A stretch of DNA of 13,822 nucleotides from Gemmatimonadota bacterium (GTDB taxonomy: Bacteria > Gemmatimonadota > Gemmatimonadetes > Gemmatimonadales > GWC2-71-9): the NCBI GenBank assembly GCA_003221075.1, contig QHUF01000012.1, positions 1-13,822 of the forward strand, read 5' to 3'. How positions within the stretch are numbered: the first letter of the stretch is position 1; each line of letters begins with the position of its first letter. The translations under genes were made by a program, and so were the position numbers. The notes beneath the pieces are model-generated. The model made no database searches. It had not been told where the DNA came from and saw only the letters and a list, made by a program, of their open reading frames with translations. Shown here piece after piece: positions 1-7,159 of this stretch.

Positions 1-612
1 GAGGCCGACACGGCTCGGGCCGTGGCCGAAGCTTTGAAGAATCGGGCCGCGGTGACGGCCGTCGCCCTCGATGACGTCCAGGCCCGACGGAGCGTCGCCG
101 AGGCGCGGCTTCGTTCGGGCGCCGGTGCCACGGTCCAGGCCAGTTACGGATTCAACGCCACCGCGCCGGAGGCGAGCCTCGCCTATCAGAACCTGCTCGA
201 GGCGCGGCGGTTCACGCTGTCGGTACAGGTTCCGCTGTGGCAGTGGGGCGCGCATCACGAAGGAGTACGGGCGGCCGAGGCCGATCGCGAGCGGGTCACC
301 AACCTCTCGGACGCGACGCTCGCCCAGGTTGGGCACGACGCTCGGTTCGCCGCGCTCGCACTCGCACAGGCGCGCCGCACCGCGCTGCTCGTGGCGAAGG
401 CGGACAGCGTCGCCGCCAAGCGGTTTGAGGTGGCGTACAATCGCTACGTGATCGGCCGTATTACGATCGACAACCTGTACATCGCGCAGGCCGAGAAGGA
501 CCAGGCGCTGGTCGAATACGTCCGGGGGCTGCGCGGATACTGGACGGCGCTCTATCGCCTGCGCGGGGTCACGCTCTTCGATTTTGCTGCGGGACGGCCG
601 ATTCGGGGGTGA
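1..612 (+). CDS. TolC-family outer membrane efflux channel, C-terminal part (5' truncated by window edge)
   Basis: The reading frame is open from base 1 to a TGA stop at 610-612, so about 203 C-terminal residues are visible and the true start lies outside the window. The visible part has the character of an outer membrane factor: long Ala/Arg/Glu-rich amphipathic helices (about residues 1-40 and 85-165) flank a beta segment with the motif FTLSVQVPLWQWG (about residues 70-82), typical of the second beta hairpin and helix entry of TolC-like channels. The tail YWTALYRLRGVTLFDF resembles the C-terminal end of these channels. Such proteins trimerise in the outer membrane and dock to RND or ABC pumps through a periplasmic adaptor. 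The partner genes would be expected upstream, outside the window. The convergent neighbour looks metal-related, so a CusC/CzcC-like role is possible, but this is inference only. Confidence 0.85.
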   Translation, partial: EADTARAVAEALKNRAAVTAVALDDVQARRSVAEARLRSGAGATVQASYGFNATAPEASLAYQNLLEARRFTLSVQVPLWQWGAHHEGVRAAEADRERVTNLSDATLAQVGHDARFAALALAQARRTALLVAKADSVAAKRFEVAYNRYVIGRITIDNLYIAQAEKDQALVEYVRGLRGYWTALYRLRGVTLFDFAAGRPIRG

Positions 613-621
613 TTTCTCGCT

Positions 622-644
622 GGGGTCCCCTAGGGCCGGACCCC
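622..644. terminator. Hairpin between convergent genes, possible bidirectional terminator
   Basis: GGGGTCC (622-628) is followed after 9 nt by its reverse complement GGACCCC (638-644), and the loop region contains the 8-bp palindrome CCCTAGGG (628-635). It sits where the TolC-like gene (stop at 610-612) and the minus-strand barrel gene (stop at 630-632) converge, 18 bp apart. No T tract follows on either strand, so it is at best a weak or Rho-assisted terminator. Confidence 0.35.
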
Positions 645-1907
645 GAGGTACACGAGGACCCCGGCCGGCGTGCGGCTTCCATAGAACAGCCGCAGCTGCT
701 CGGGCACGATGTCCACGTGCCCACGCGCGCCGAGCCACGCGCCGACCTCGCGTACCCTGCCGACGCGCCTGACGTAACCCACGGAGAGCGAGCCCACCTC
801 GATCTCCGAGCTGATCGAACCGACCAATGCGAGTTCTTCGGCCGTGCGGGTCACGTATTCCGCGCGGCCGAATATCGCGTTCCGAGCGTCGAGCTCGATG
901 TTGGTCTCGATCAGCGCGGTGTTCAGGACGCGACGCGTATCCGTGGGAACGTTCGCGGCCCAGACGAACGAGGTGGACCAGCCTCCCGCCACGTGCAGCG
1001 CCGAGAGCTCCAGGCGGTGCAGCGGCTCGTGCTCGCGCGGGTCGATGTAGGCAGCGGAAGCAGCGACACTCCAGCGCTCGTTCGGATTCACGGTGACACG
1101 AGCGGCGAACGAGTTGAACCGCGCGCCCGCATAGTCGAAGTTCGTCCGCACCTCGTTCGGATGCGCCCCGTTGAACACCGACGCCTCGAGATGAACCTTA
1201 CGCGTGAACACGCCCAGTGTCGCGACGCCAAAGCTCTCGTGCGTGACGTCTTGGGTGTGATGGCCGAGCGGGACCGTAGGGTCGTTCGCGGCGGACGGAC
1301 GGTGCAGGTACGCGACGGGCCCGAGTGCCGGCTCGCCGACCGCCGCGAGATAGACCGACCAGCGCCAGCCGGTTCCAATCGGGCGATCGTACATGACGGC
1401 AACTTCGCTGAATAGCTCGTGCGGATGCATGCGATCGGTCAGCGTACCGCCACGGTAGGGTTGCGCCACCTGCAACAATTGCGGATAGCCGGCCCGCGTG
1501 ACGGTGAAGTATTCGGCGCTCGCCATCATGCGGCCGTGGAACGCTCCTCCCGCGAGTGGCCGGGACGCGTCCCCCATGACCCAGTTGATACTGCCCAGTT
1601 GGTAGTTGCCCCGCGGCCCAAATTCCTGGATGAACTGCCCGAAGACGCTGCCGTGAACCATCACACTCCAGTCGGATGCCTGGAAATGAAAGCCGCGCAT
1701 CGGCGCCACGGCCGGCAGCCACGAGGTCCCCGAGCCAAATGGCGGATAGACGGCACCCCCCATGTGGCCTTCGTGCTGGGCCGCCGCCGGCGTGGCGGCG
1801 ATCGCTAGCGCGAGTTCAATGCACCAGAACTTGGATCGGACCGTAGGTCTTCGTCGTGCTGTCGGCGAGAAAGAGAACCGAGATGGAAAGCGAGTGCGAC
1901 TGCGCAT
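630..1907 (-). CDS. Exported outer-membrane beta-barrel protein, probably metal-associated, function unknown
   Basis: The frame is open back to a GTG at 1955, but I prefer the ATG at 1905-1907 (425 residues). It places the signal peptide closer to the N-terminus and has a TACATT hexamer 6 nt upstream. An Arg-rich stretch is followed by a short hydrophobic segment ending ATPAAA (cleavage about residue 43/44), leaving a mature N-terminus QHEGHMGG that is rich in His and Met, as in metal-handling proteins. The rest alternates short aromatic/hydrophobic strands with turns and ends in a strand (YLGVRP), which fits a beta barrel. Recognisable motifs are HPHELF (about 161-166), GEPALGP (about 191-197), and an HH...TH..FG cluster (about 216-227). 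From memory, barrels with these motifs are often encoded beside copper or heavy-metal resistance genes. The exact substrate is unknown. It is convergent with a TolC-like gene. Confidence 0.75.
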   Translation of the reverse strand: MRSRTRFPSRFSFSPTARRRPTVRSKFWCIELALAIAATPAAAQHEGHMGGAVYPPFGSGTSWLPAVAPMRGFHFQASDWSVMVHGSVFGQFIQEFGPRGNYQLGSINWVMGDASRPLAGGAFHGRMMASAEYFTVTRAGYPQLLQVAQPYRGGTLTDRMHPHELFSEVAVMYDRPIGTGWRWSVYLAAVGEPALGPVAYLHRPSAANDPTVPLGHHTQDVTHESFGVATLGVFTRKVHLEASVFNGAHPNEVRTNFDYAGARFNSFAARVTVNPNERWSVAASAAYIDPREHEPLHRLELSALHVAGGWSTSFVWAANVPTDTRRVLNTALIETNIELDARNAIFGRAEYVTRTAEELALVGSISSEIEVGSLSVGYVRRVGRVREVGAWLGARGHVDIVPEQLRLFYGSRTPAGVLVYLGVRP

Positions 1908-1913
1908 TGGAGC

Positions 1914-1919
1914 AATGTA
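1914..1919 (-). promoter_or_regulatory. Candidate -10 element for the barrel gene
   Basis: On the minus strand TACATT ends 6 nt before the ATG at 1907. No Shine-Dalgarno sequence is present between them. The spacing would put transcription initiation at or next to the start codon (leaderless mRNA). No convincing -35 hexamer lies 16-18 bp upstream. Confidence 0.35.
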
Positions 1920-1944
1920 CGTAGACAGAGGTGAATCCTCGGCT

Positions 1945-1954
1945 TGACCGGTCA
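1945..1954. promoter_or_regulatory. Candidate operator palindrome TGACCGGTCA
   Basis: This is a perfect 10-bp palindrome about 38 bp upstream of the barrel gene start. It lies just upstream of where a -35 element would fall if the TACATT hexamer at 1914-1919 is the -10. The position suits a regulator site, but short GC-rich palindromes also arise by chance and no regulator gene is next to it. Confidence 0.25.
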
Positions 1955-2186
1955 CGTACGTCGTCTTAGTTTGACCGCAGTGGCTCCCCGAATCACATGC
2001 GAAAGGGTTTCGGACTGAAATGATTCGTCAATCCACCGTCACGCCAATGCTGCGTCGCCTCTGGGTGGGCCCGGCCTCGTGCCTGGTCGCGCCGTTTGTC
2101 GACGTGCGTGGGCGTATTGCGTCTGGCATCGCCGGCGCCGGTGGAGGTGGAGGAGCACCCTAGAAGTCGATCGGATCGTATCTGTG

Positions 2187-2259
2187 CCGTGATCCGGCCT
2201 TCCGGGTGCTTCATGGGACCTGGGAGGCCGTTCTGTTACCCCTGATTCGAGGATCACGG
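2187..2259 (+). promoter_or_regulatory. Foldable 5' leader in front of the ABC exporter start codon
   Basis: CCGTGATCC (2187-2195) is exactly complementary to GGATCACGG (2251-2259), which ends two bases before the ATG at 2262 and overlaps the end of the GAGG ribosome site (2249-2252). Inside it CGGCCT (2195-2200) can pair with AGGCCG (2225-2230); the two stems share base 2195 and so would stack or compete there. Closing the 9-bp outer stem would hide the start region, so this could be a translational control element. It matches no riboswitch class I recognise. Confidence 0.35.
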
Positions 2260-2261
2260 AC

Positions 2262-4529
2262 ATGAGCACGCAGCAACAACTCGACGACCACATCATCGAG
2301 CGCTACACCGCCCAGCCGACGCGGCTCCCTCCGGAGCTGCGCCGGCTGATCGAGCACGCCTGGCATGGCGCGCCCGTCCAGTTGTACGCGCTCGCCGATC
2401 TCGACCAGAGCCTGCGCCTGACCGAGGCGTGGTTGGCACTCGGCCCACGTCACCTCGCCGTCGCGCGGCGCGAAAGCAGCGGCTGGCACGTGCGGAGCGT
2501 CGAACGGTCACGCATCGAGGCGATCAGGGAAGCGCCAGGACTGTCGGCCAACACTTTGACCATCCTCGGCGCATCGGGCGAGCCGGCGCTGGTGCTGTTG
2601 CGCTACACGCACCGGCAGCGCCGGGCGTTCGAGAACATCCGCTTCGTGCTCGAGGAGCAGGTCAACGGGCACCCGCGTGAACTGGCCGACGGCGAAGCGG
2701 ACCGGCTGTATGCCGAAAGCGTGGCACGGCCGATTCGCGACGCGCAGGCACTCGTGTCGGGCCGGCAGACCGCCGTGATCCGGCGCTTGCTGGGCTATCT
2801 GAAGCCCTATCGGCGCGACCTCACGCTCGGCATGGCAGCCGCGACGGTCATCACGCTGGTCAGCCTGATTCCGCCGTATCTCGCGGGCTATCTGATCGAC
2901 CGCGTGGTGCGCCCGGCGCAGGCGGGCACGTTGTCGCTCGGGCGCGCGGGGACGATTGCGGCGCTCGCCGTGGCCGCAATGGCGGCGGTGTACCTCGTCA
3001 AGCAGGCCGCGGCCTATGTCCGCTTGCGGTTGATGGCGATTCTTGGCGAATGGGTTGCCCGGGATCTGCGCGATCAACTGTACGAGCACATCCAGCGGCT
3101 CAGCCTGTCGTTCTTCTCGCGCAAGCGGACCGGCAGCCTGATCACGCGGGTGTCCGCCGATACCGACCGGCTCTGGGAGTTCCTGGCGTTTGGGATCGTC
3201 GATGTGTCGCTCTCGCTGGTGCAGCTGCTGGGACTGGGAACGGTACTACTCTCGCTCGACTGGAGGCTCGGTCTGGTGATGACCTTGCCGGTGCCGCTGT
3301 TCTGCTGGGTGATCTATCGGCACGGCGAGAACATCAGCCGGTTGTTCATTCGGGCGTGGCGGAAGTGGTCGCGCGTGACGGACGTGCTGTCGGACACCAT
3401 CCCCGGAATTCGGGTGGTGAAGGCGTTCAACCAGGAGGATAGGGAAATCGTGCGCTTCGGCGAGCGCAACCAGGACGTGACGGCGGAGTTCAACCGGATT
3501 CACGCGTCGTGGACCACGTTCTGGCCACTGCTCGTCCTTGGCGTGCACGCGATGACGATTACGGTCTGGATATTCGCGGTGCCACGGCTGTTGGGTACGG
3601 GAGCGCATCTGCCGGTGGGAACGTTCGTCTCGTTCCTGCTCTACACGACGATGTTCCTGGCGCCGATCGACGTGATCGGGCAGATGGCGCGCACGATCAA
3701 CCGGGCGACGACGTCGGCGCACCGCGTGTTCGAGGTGCTCGACACCGAGCCGGAGATCCGCGATGCGGCGGAGCCGGTGCGGCTCGAGCCGGTGCACGGG
3801 CGGGTCACGTTCGAGCACGTGACGTTCGGCTACGACGGCGTCCGGCAAGTGCTGCGGGGCGTGAGTTTCGATGTGACGCCCGGCGAGCTGATCGGGCTCG
3901 TTGGCCCTTCGGGTGGCGGGAAGACGACGATCGTGAACCTGATCGCGCGCTTCTACGACGTGAGCGGGGGCGCGATTCGCGTCGACGGCGTCGATCTCCG
4001 GCGGCTCGATACGGGGCACTACCGCCGCCAGATCGGCATGGTGCTCCAGGATCCGTACCTGTTTCACGGCACGGTGGTGGAGAACATCCGCTACGGGTTG
4101 CCGGAGGCGCCGCTCGATCGGGTGGTGGCCGCGGCGCAGGCGGCGAACGCGCACGACTTCATCACCAAGCTGCAGCATGGGTACGACACTGTGGTGGGCG
4201 AGCGGGGGCACACGCTGTCGGGCGGTGAGCGCCAGCGCGTGTCGATCGCGCGGGCGATCCTGCACGATCCCCGCATCCTCATTCTGGACGAGGCGACGAG
4301 CAGCGTCGATACCGAAACCGAGCGGGAGATCCAGGAGGCGCTCGAGCGGTTGGTGGCGGGGCGGACGGTGTTCGCGATTGCGCACCGGCTGTCGACACTT
4401 CGCAAGGCGTCGCGCCTATTCGTGATCGAGGATGGACGGCTCGTCGAGCACGGAACGCACGCCGAGCTGCTTGCGAAGGCAGAGGGGAAGTATCGGCACT
4501 TGTACGAGCTGCAGCTGCAGCTGCAATGA
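2262..4529 (+). CDS. ABC exporter (fused membrane and ATPase domains) with extra N-terminal domain; DUF1854-associated type
   Basis: At 755 residues this is about 170 longer than a usual half-transporter. Residues about 1-165 form an extra soluble region whose strand-rich stretch (about 50-130) resembles a PH-like fold. A six-helix ABC type I exporter membrane domain follows (about 175-485), then a complete ATPase domain: Walker A GPSGGGKTT (548-556), Q-loop Q596, signature LSGGERQ (652-658), Walker B ILILDE with catalytic E677, D-loop SSVD (680-683) and switch H708. All catalytic residues are present, so it should be active as a homodimer in the inner membrane. The start is supported by GAGG at 2249-2252, 9 nt upstream. 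The stop overlaps an in-frame upstream ATG of the next gene, so the two are translated together. Elsewhere this exporter/DUF1854 pair is described as associated with cyanophycin metabolism, but no cyanophycin gene is visible here. The transported substrate is unknown. Confidence 0.92.
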   Translation: MSTQQQLDDHIIERYTAQPTRLPPELRRLIEHAWHGAPVQLYALADLDQSLRLTEAWLALGPRHLAVARRESSGWHVRSVERSRIEAIREAPGLSANTLTILGASGEPALVLLRYTHRQRRAFENIRFVLEEQVNGHPRELADGEADRLYAESVARPIRDAQALVSGRQTAVIRRLLGYLKPYRRDLTLGMAAATVITLVSLIPPYLAGYLIDRVVRPAQAGTLSLGRAGTIAALAVAAMAAVYLVKQAAAYVRLRLMAILGEWVARDLRDQLYEHIQRLSLSFFSRKRTGSLITRVSADTDRLWEFLAFGIVDVSLSLVQLLGLGTVLLSLDWRLGLVMTLPVPLFCWVIYRHGENISRLFIRAWRKWSRVTDVLSDTIPGIRVVKAFNQEDREIVRFGERNQDVTAEFNRIHASWTTFWPLLVLGVHAMTITVWIFAVPRLLGTGAHLPVGTFVSFLLYTTMFLAPIDVIGQMARTINRATTSAHRVFEVLDTEPEIRDAAEPVRLEPVHGRVTFEHVTFGYDGVRQVLRGVSFDVTPGELIGLVGPSGGGKTTIVNLIARFYDVSGGAIRVDGVDLRRLDTGHYRRQIGMVLQDPYLFHGTVVENIRYGLPEAPLDRVVAAAQAANAHDFITKLQHGYDTVVGERGHTLSGGERQRVSIARAILHDPRILILDEATSSVDTETEREIQEALERLVAGRTVFAIAHRLSTLRKASRLFVIEDGRLVEHGTHAELLAKAEGKYRHLYELQLQLQ

Positions 4530-4540
4530 AAGGAGGTCCC

Positions 4541-5035
4541 ATGACGCTGACTTTTGGCAACTCGGCGACCGTCACTCGAGCGCTGACGCTCGAGTGGCGG
4601 GCCGACGGCTCGCTGTGGGCCATGCGGGGAGACGAGGAGCGCGCTGTGTCGGTGCGGCGCTGTTTCCCCTGGTCGGAGCCTGCACAGCATCTGTCGCTGC
4701 GCGATGCGGATGAAGAAGAGTTCGCGCTCGTGCGAGATCCCGTCGAGCTCGATCCACGCTCGCGCGCGGCGCTGGAGCTGGCGCTCGAGGTGGCGGGGTT
4801 CGTGTTCGAGGTGACGCGTGTGCTGGAGATCGACGAGGAAGTCGAGATCCGCCGGTGGCGGGTCGAGACCCGGCAGGGTGCTCGCACGTTCCAGACGCGG
4901 CTCGATGATTGGCCGCGCACACTGCCGCATGGCGGGCTGCTAATCCGGGATCTGGCGGGGGACTTGTATCACCTCGGCAGGCCGGAGCTGCTGGACCGGA
5001 AGAGCCGGGACTTGCTGTGGGCGTTTGTGGATTGA
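4541..5035 (+). CDS. DUF1854 family protein, partner of the ABC exporter
   Basis: This is a small soluble acidic protein of 164 residues with no signal peptide or membrane segment. The pattern VRRCFPWSEPAQHLSLRD, then a Glu/Leu-rich helix, then a beta region with WRVETRQG, and the ending LDRKSRDLLWAFVD match the DUF1854 family over its whole length. An in-frame ATG at 4526 overlaps the exporter stop (ATGA). The better start is the ATG at 4541, because AAAGGAGGT at 4528-4536 forms a near-perfect ribosome site just before it, whereas starting at 4526 would translate that site as Lys-Gly-Gly. The biochemical role is unknown. Its constant pairing with this exporter type suggests a regulatory or accessory subunit, perhaps contacting the extra N-terminal domain, but that is inference. 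Confidence 0.88.
   Translation: MTLTFGNSATVTRALTLEWRADGSLWAMRGDEERAVSVRRCFPWSEPAQHLSLRDADEEEFALVRDPVELDPRSRAALELALEVAGFVFEVTRVLEIDEEVEIRRWRVETRQGARTFQTRLDDWPRTLPHGGLLIRDLAGDLYHLGRPELLDRKSRDLLWAFVD
4573..4596 (+). repeat. Perfect 10-bp hairpin inside the DUF1854 gene start
   Basis: CACTCGAGCG (4573-4582) and its exact reverse complement CGCTCGAGTG (4587-4596) enclose a 4-nt loop, about 30 nt after the preferred ATG. The mRNA would fold strongly here. It could tune the amount of DUF1854 protein relative to the exporter, or be chance in GC-rich codons. Confidence 0.4.
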
Positions 5036-5046
5036 ACCTGGTGCTG

Positions 5047-5132
5047 CGACGCTAGGCTAATACGACGCTAGGGTAGGGTGATCGCCTCATCCTAGCGTTG
5101 CTTTTCCCTAGCGTCGCCTTGTCCTAGCGTCG
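5047..5132. repeat. Five-copy, 16-bp-phased repeat array with internal inversion; possible bidirectional terminator
   Basis: The 10-mer CGACGCTAGG occurs at 5047-5056 and 5063-5072. Its reverse complement CCTAGCGTCG occurs at 5091-5100 (one mismatch, CCTAGCGTTG), 5107-5116 and 5123-5132. Within each orientation the copies start exactly 16 bp apart, and the orientation flips across an 18-bp centre (5073-5090). The array can fold as a long imperfect hairpin with arms 5047-5072 and 5091-5116, and it fills the gap between the convergent DUF1854 and fpg genes. The last copy ends 5 bp before the fpg stop. Both terminator function and a mobile or slippage-derived intergenic repeat are possible. Confidence 0.75.
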
Positions 5133-5137
5133 CTTTA

Positions 5138-5965
5138 TCATCTCTGGCATCTCCCACAAAACACCGTCTGCCGCAGATCGATTTTGTGCGTCATGACCAA
5201 CTTCCTGCCGCAGTTCCGGCATTTCTCGCCGCCGCGGCCGTACACCCGTAGCTCGAACTGAAACCGGCCGCGCTCGCCGGTGCCGGTGCGATAATCGCGC
5301 AGCGTCGTGCCTGAGGACGCGAGTGCCCGCTGCAGCACATCGACGATCGCCGCGTGGAGCCGGGCGAACTCCTCGAGCGACAGCTTGTCGGTTGACTTGG
5401 CTGGATTGAGTCTGGCGTCGAACAGTGCTTCGTTCGCGTAGATGTTTCCCACGCCGGCCAGCCGGCGCTGGTCCATGATCGCCTTCTTGACCGCCGTCCG
5501 AGTACCCTTCAGCCGTTGTGCGAACACGAATGGCGTGAACGTCTCCTCGAGCGGCTCGGGGCCGATCCGGCCGGTGTAGGCGATCCACCCTTCTTCGTCG
5601 AGGAGCCAGATCGTGCCCAGGCGCCGCACATCGCGGTAGACAAATTTGCGCCCGTCGCTGAGCGTGCAGATCAAGACCGCGTATTTCAGTTCATCCGGGG
5701 TCAAGCGCCGGTCGTACACGATCACCGATCCCGTCATGCGCGGCTGGATGATCATCCGGTCGCCGGACGACAGGCGAAACACGGCATGCTTGGCGCGACG
5801 GTACACCTGCTCGACCGTATTGCCGCGCAGCATGCTGATCAGGCGCCGCTTGGAGACCTCCCGGAGGACGTCGGTTTTCTTGAGCTGTACCTCTGCGATT
5901 CGACACCCCTCCAAGCGGGGCGCGATCTCGCGGACGATCGTCTCGACTTCAGGCAGCTCCGGCAC
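5138..5965 (-). CDS. mutM: Formamidopyrimidine-DNA glycosylase / AP lyase
   Basis: This base-excision repair enzyme removes oxidised purines such as 8-oxoguanine and nicks the abasic site. The frame is open back to an ATG at 5977, but the catalytic residue must be the N-terminal proline of PELPEVET. The GTG at 5963-5965 directly precedes that proline and is the real start (275 residues, close to the usual 269-280). Visible residues are P1 and E2 of the mature protein, the catalytic lysine in RRAKHAVF (about 58), the helix-two-turn-helix region LAGVGNIYANEALF, and an intact zinc finger C-x2-C-x16-C-x2-C at the C-terminus ending TVFCGRCQR. It is last in a minus-strand run and overlaps the 3' end of purD by 17 bp, so it depended on coupling with purD. 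The purD frameshift may reduce its translation. Confidence 0.95.
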   Translation of the reverse strand: MPELPEVETIVREIAPRLEGCRIAEVQLKKTDVLREVSKRRLISMLRGNTVEQVYRRAKHAVFRLSSGDRMIIQPRMTGSVIVYDRRLTPDELKYAVLICTLSDGRKFVYRDVRRLGTIWLLDEEGWIAYTGRIGPEPLEETFTPFVFAQRLKGTRTAVKKAIMDQRRLAGVGNIYANEALFDARLNPAKSTDKLSLEEFARLHAAIVDVLQRALASSGTTLRDYRTGTGERGRFQFELRVYGRGGEKCRNCGRKLVMTHKIDLRQTVFCGRCQR

Positions 5966-7159
5966 GCTGGATCTCACGCCAGGCGATGTCGCGGCGCCAG
6001 GTCATGCCCTCGAAGGAGATGCGCTCGGCGGCGCGACGGCTTGCCTGCGCGGCGACAGCCACGGTCGGACCGAGACCGGTCACGTTCAGCACGCGGCCGC
6101 CGGACGTCCGCAGTCTCCCCTCGTTGTCGCGGTACGTGCCCGCGTGAAAGACGATGACATCGTCGCCCAGTTCTGCCGGTTCCGGCAGCCTGATCGCCGC
6201 CCCCTTTTCCGGATTGTCTGGGTAGCCCCGCGCGGCCAGGACGGTGGTCACCGCGGCCCGCTCGATCGTCAAGACCTGCTGTGTGACCACCGGATTCCAG
6301 CGCCGCTGCGCGATCGCCACGAGATGCTCGCTGAATCCCGGCAACAGCGCTGGGAGCAGCACCTGCGTCTCCGGATCGCCGAAGCGCGCGTTGAATTCGA
6401 GCACCGACGGCGTGCCGTCCGGCAGAATCATCAGTCCGGCGTAGAGGACGCCCTCATAGGGAGAGCCTTGCGCCGCCACCTCGCGTAGGACGGGCTCGAA
6501 CACCTCCGTGCGCGCGCGCGCCAGCAGCGCCTCGGTCGCGATCCCGACGGGACAGTAGGCGCCCATTCCGCCGGTGTTCGGCCCGGTGTCGCCCTCACCC
6601 AGCCGCTTATGGCGGCGTCGCCGAGGGAGCCTGCCAGCATCGCGCGGGCGACCGCGACAGCGTCCGCCCGCCTCTTACACACTACTGCCCCCTTGCCGGC
6701 CGCGAGCCCCGACGCCTTCACCACCAGCGGCTCGGCGTGGGCGCCGATGTAGTCGAGCGCTGGCGTCTCGTCGACGAACGTGGCGCTCGCCGCAGTGGGG
6801 ACGCCCGCGCGTCGCATGACTTCTTTGGCGTACGCTTTGGACGACTCGAGCTGTGCGGCCGCCGCCGACGGTCCGAACGCCGCGCGGCCGGCGTCGCGCA
6901 GCCGATCGGCGAGTCCCGCGGCAAGTGGGGCCTCCGGACCGATGATCGTCACGTCGATGTCGTGCCGCAGGACGGCCGCGACGAGGTGATCGACGGCGGT
7001 AGCGGGGCTGGGGAGGTCGGTGGCGAGCGCGCCGGTGCCGGCATTGCCCGGTGCCGCGAACAGCGTCAGGTCATCGGAAAAGGCAGAGGCGGCGTCGCGA
7101 CGCAGTGCCCAGCAGAGGGCATGTTCGCGGCCGCCGCCTCCGACGACCAGTACTTTCAC
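5949..7159 (-). pseudogene. purD: Phosphoribosylamine--glycine ligase, disrupted by internal deletion and frameshift
   Basis: PurD joins glycine to phosphoribosylamine in purine synthesis. The N-terminal part, from a GTG at 7157-7159, runs in frame through MKVLVVGGGGREHAL, IGPEAPL and the ATP-grasp loop VVKASGLAAGKG to about residue 182 (LAGSLGDA, ending at 6614). The same frame then gives nonsense to a stop at 6431. The family sequence resumes in another frame at about 6608 with KRLGEGDTGPNTGGMGAY and continues through LEFNARFGDPETQ and FHAGT to the stop at 5949-5951. In E. coli PurD about 34 residues (the VVIEEFLDGEEASF region, needed for ATP binding) separate these two points, and here only about 5 nt remain. 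So roughly 100 bp is missing. This cannot be repaired by a ribosomal frameshift, so the gene cannot make a normal enzyme as written. The start overlaps the upstream M48 stop (GTGA). A true deletion and an assembly error both remain possible. Confidence 0.88.

Larger units (their letters stand above)
1908..2261. other. Divergent intergenic region between the barrel gene and the ABC exporter
   Basis: This 354-bp stretch holds no gene I can support. It contains the candidate -10 at 1914-1919, a perfect 10-bp palindrome TGACCGGTCA at 1945-1954 directly abutting an 8-bp palindrome ACGTACGT at 1954-1961, and TTGACCG twice as a direct repeat (1944 and 1971). The right-hand part (2187-2259) can fold into a leader structure, described separately. 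A 47-codon ATG frame at 2020-2163 has no ribosome site and an odd Gly-rich end, so I do not call it a gene. Confidence 0.6.

Noticed and set aside
609..1415. A 268-codon plus-strand frame opposite the barrel gene
   Set aside because: Arg-rich composition with no domain; the minus strand has a signal peptide and family motifs over the same region.
1944..1976. TTGACC hexamers (1944 and 1971) as -35 boxes for the exporter gene
   Set aside because: No matching -10 at 16-18 bp, and they lie about 290 bp from the exporter start; kept only as part of the intergenic description.
2020..2163. A 47-codon ATG frame in the divergent intergenic region
   Set aside because: No ribosome site, a Gly-rich artefact-like end, and no family resemblance; too short to support without expression data.
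6431..7159. Programmed ribosomal frameshift to make full PurD
   Set aside because: A frameshift cannot restore the roughly 34 missing residues of the ATP-grasp core, and no slippery sequence is seen at the junction.
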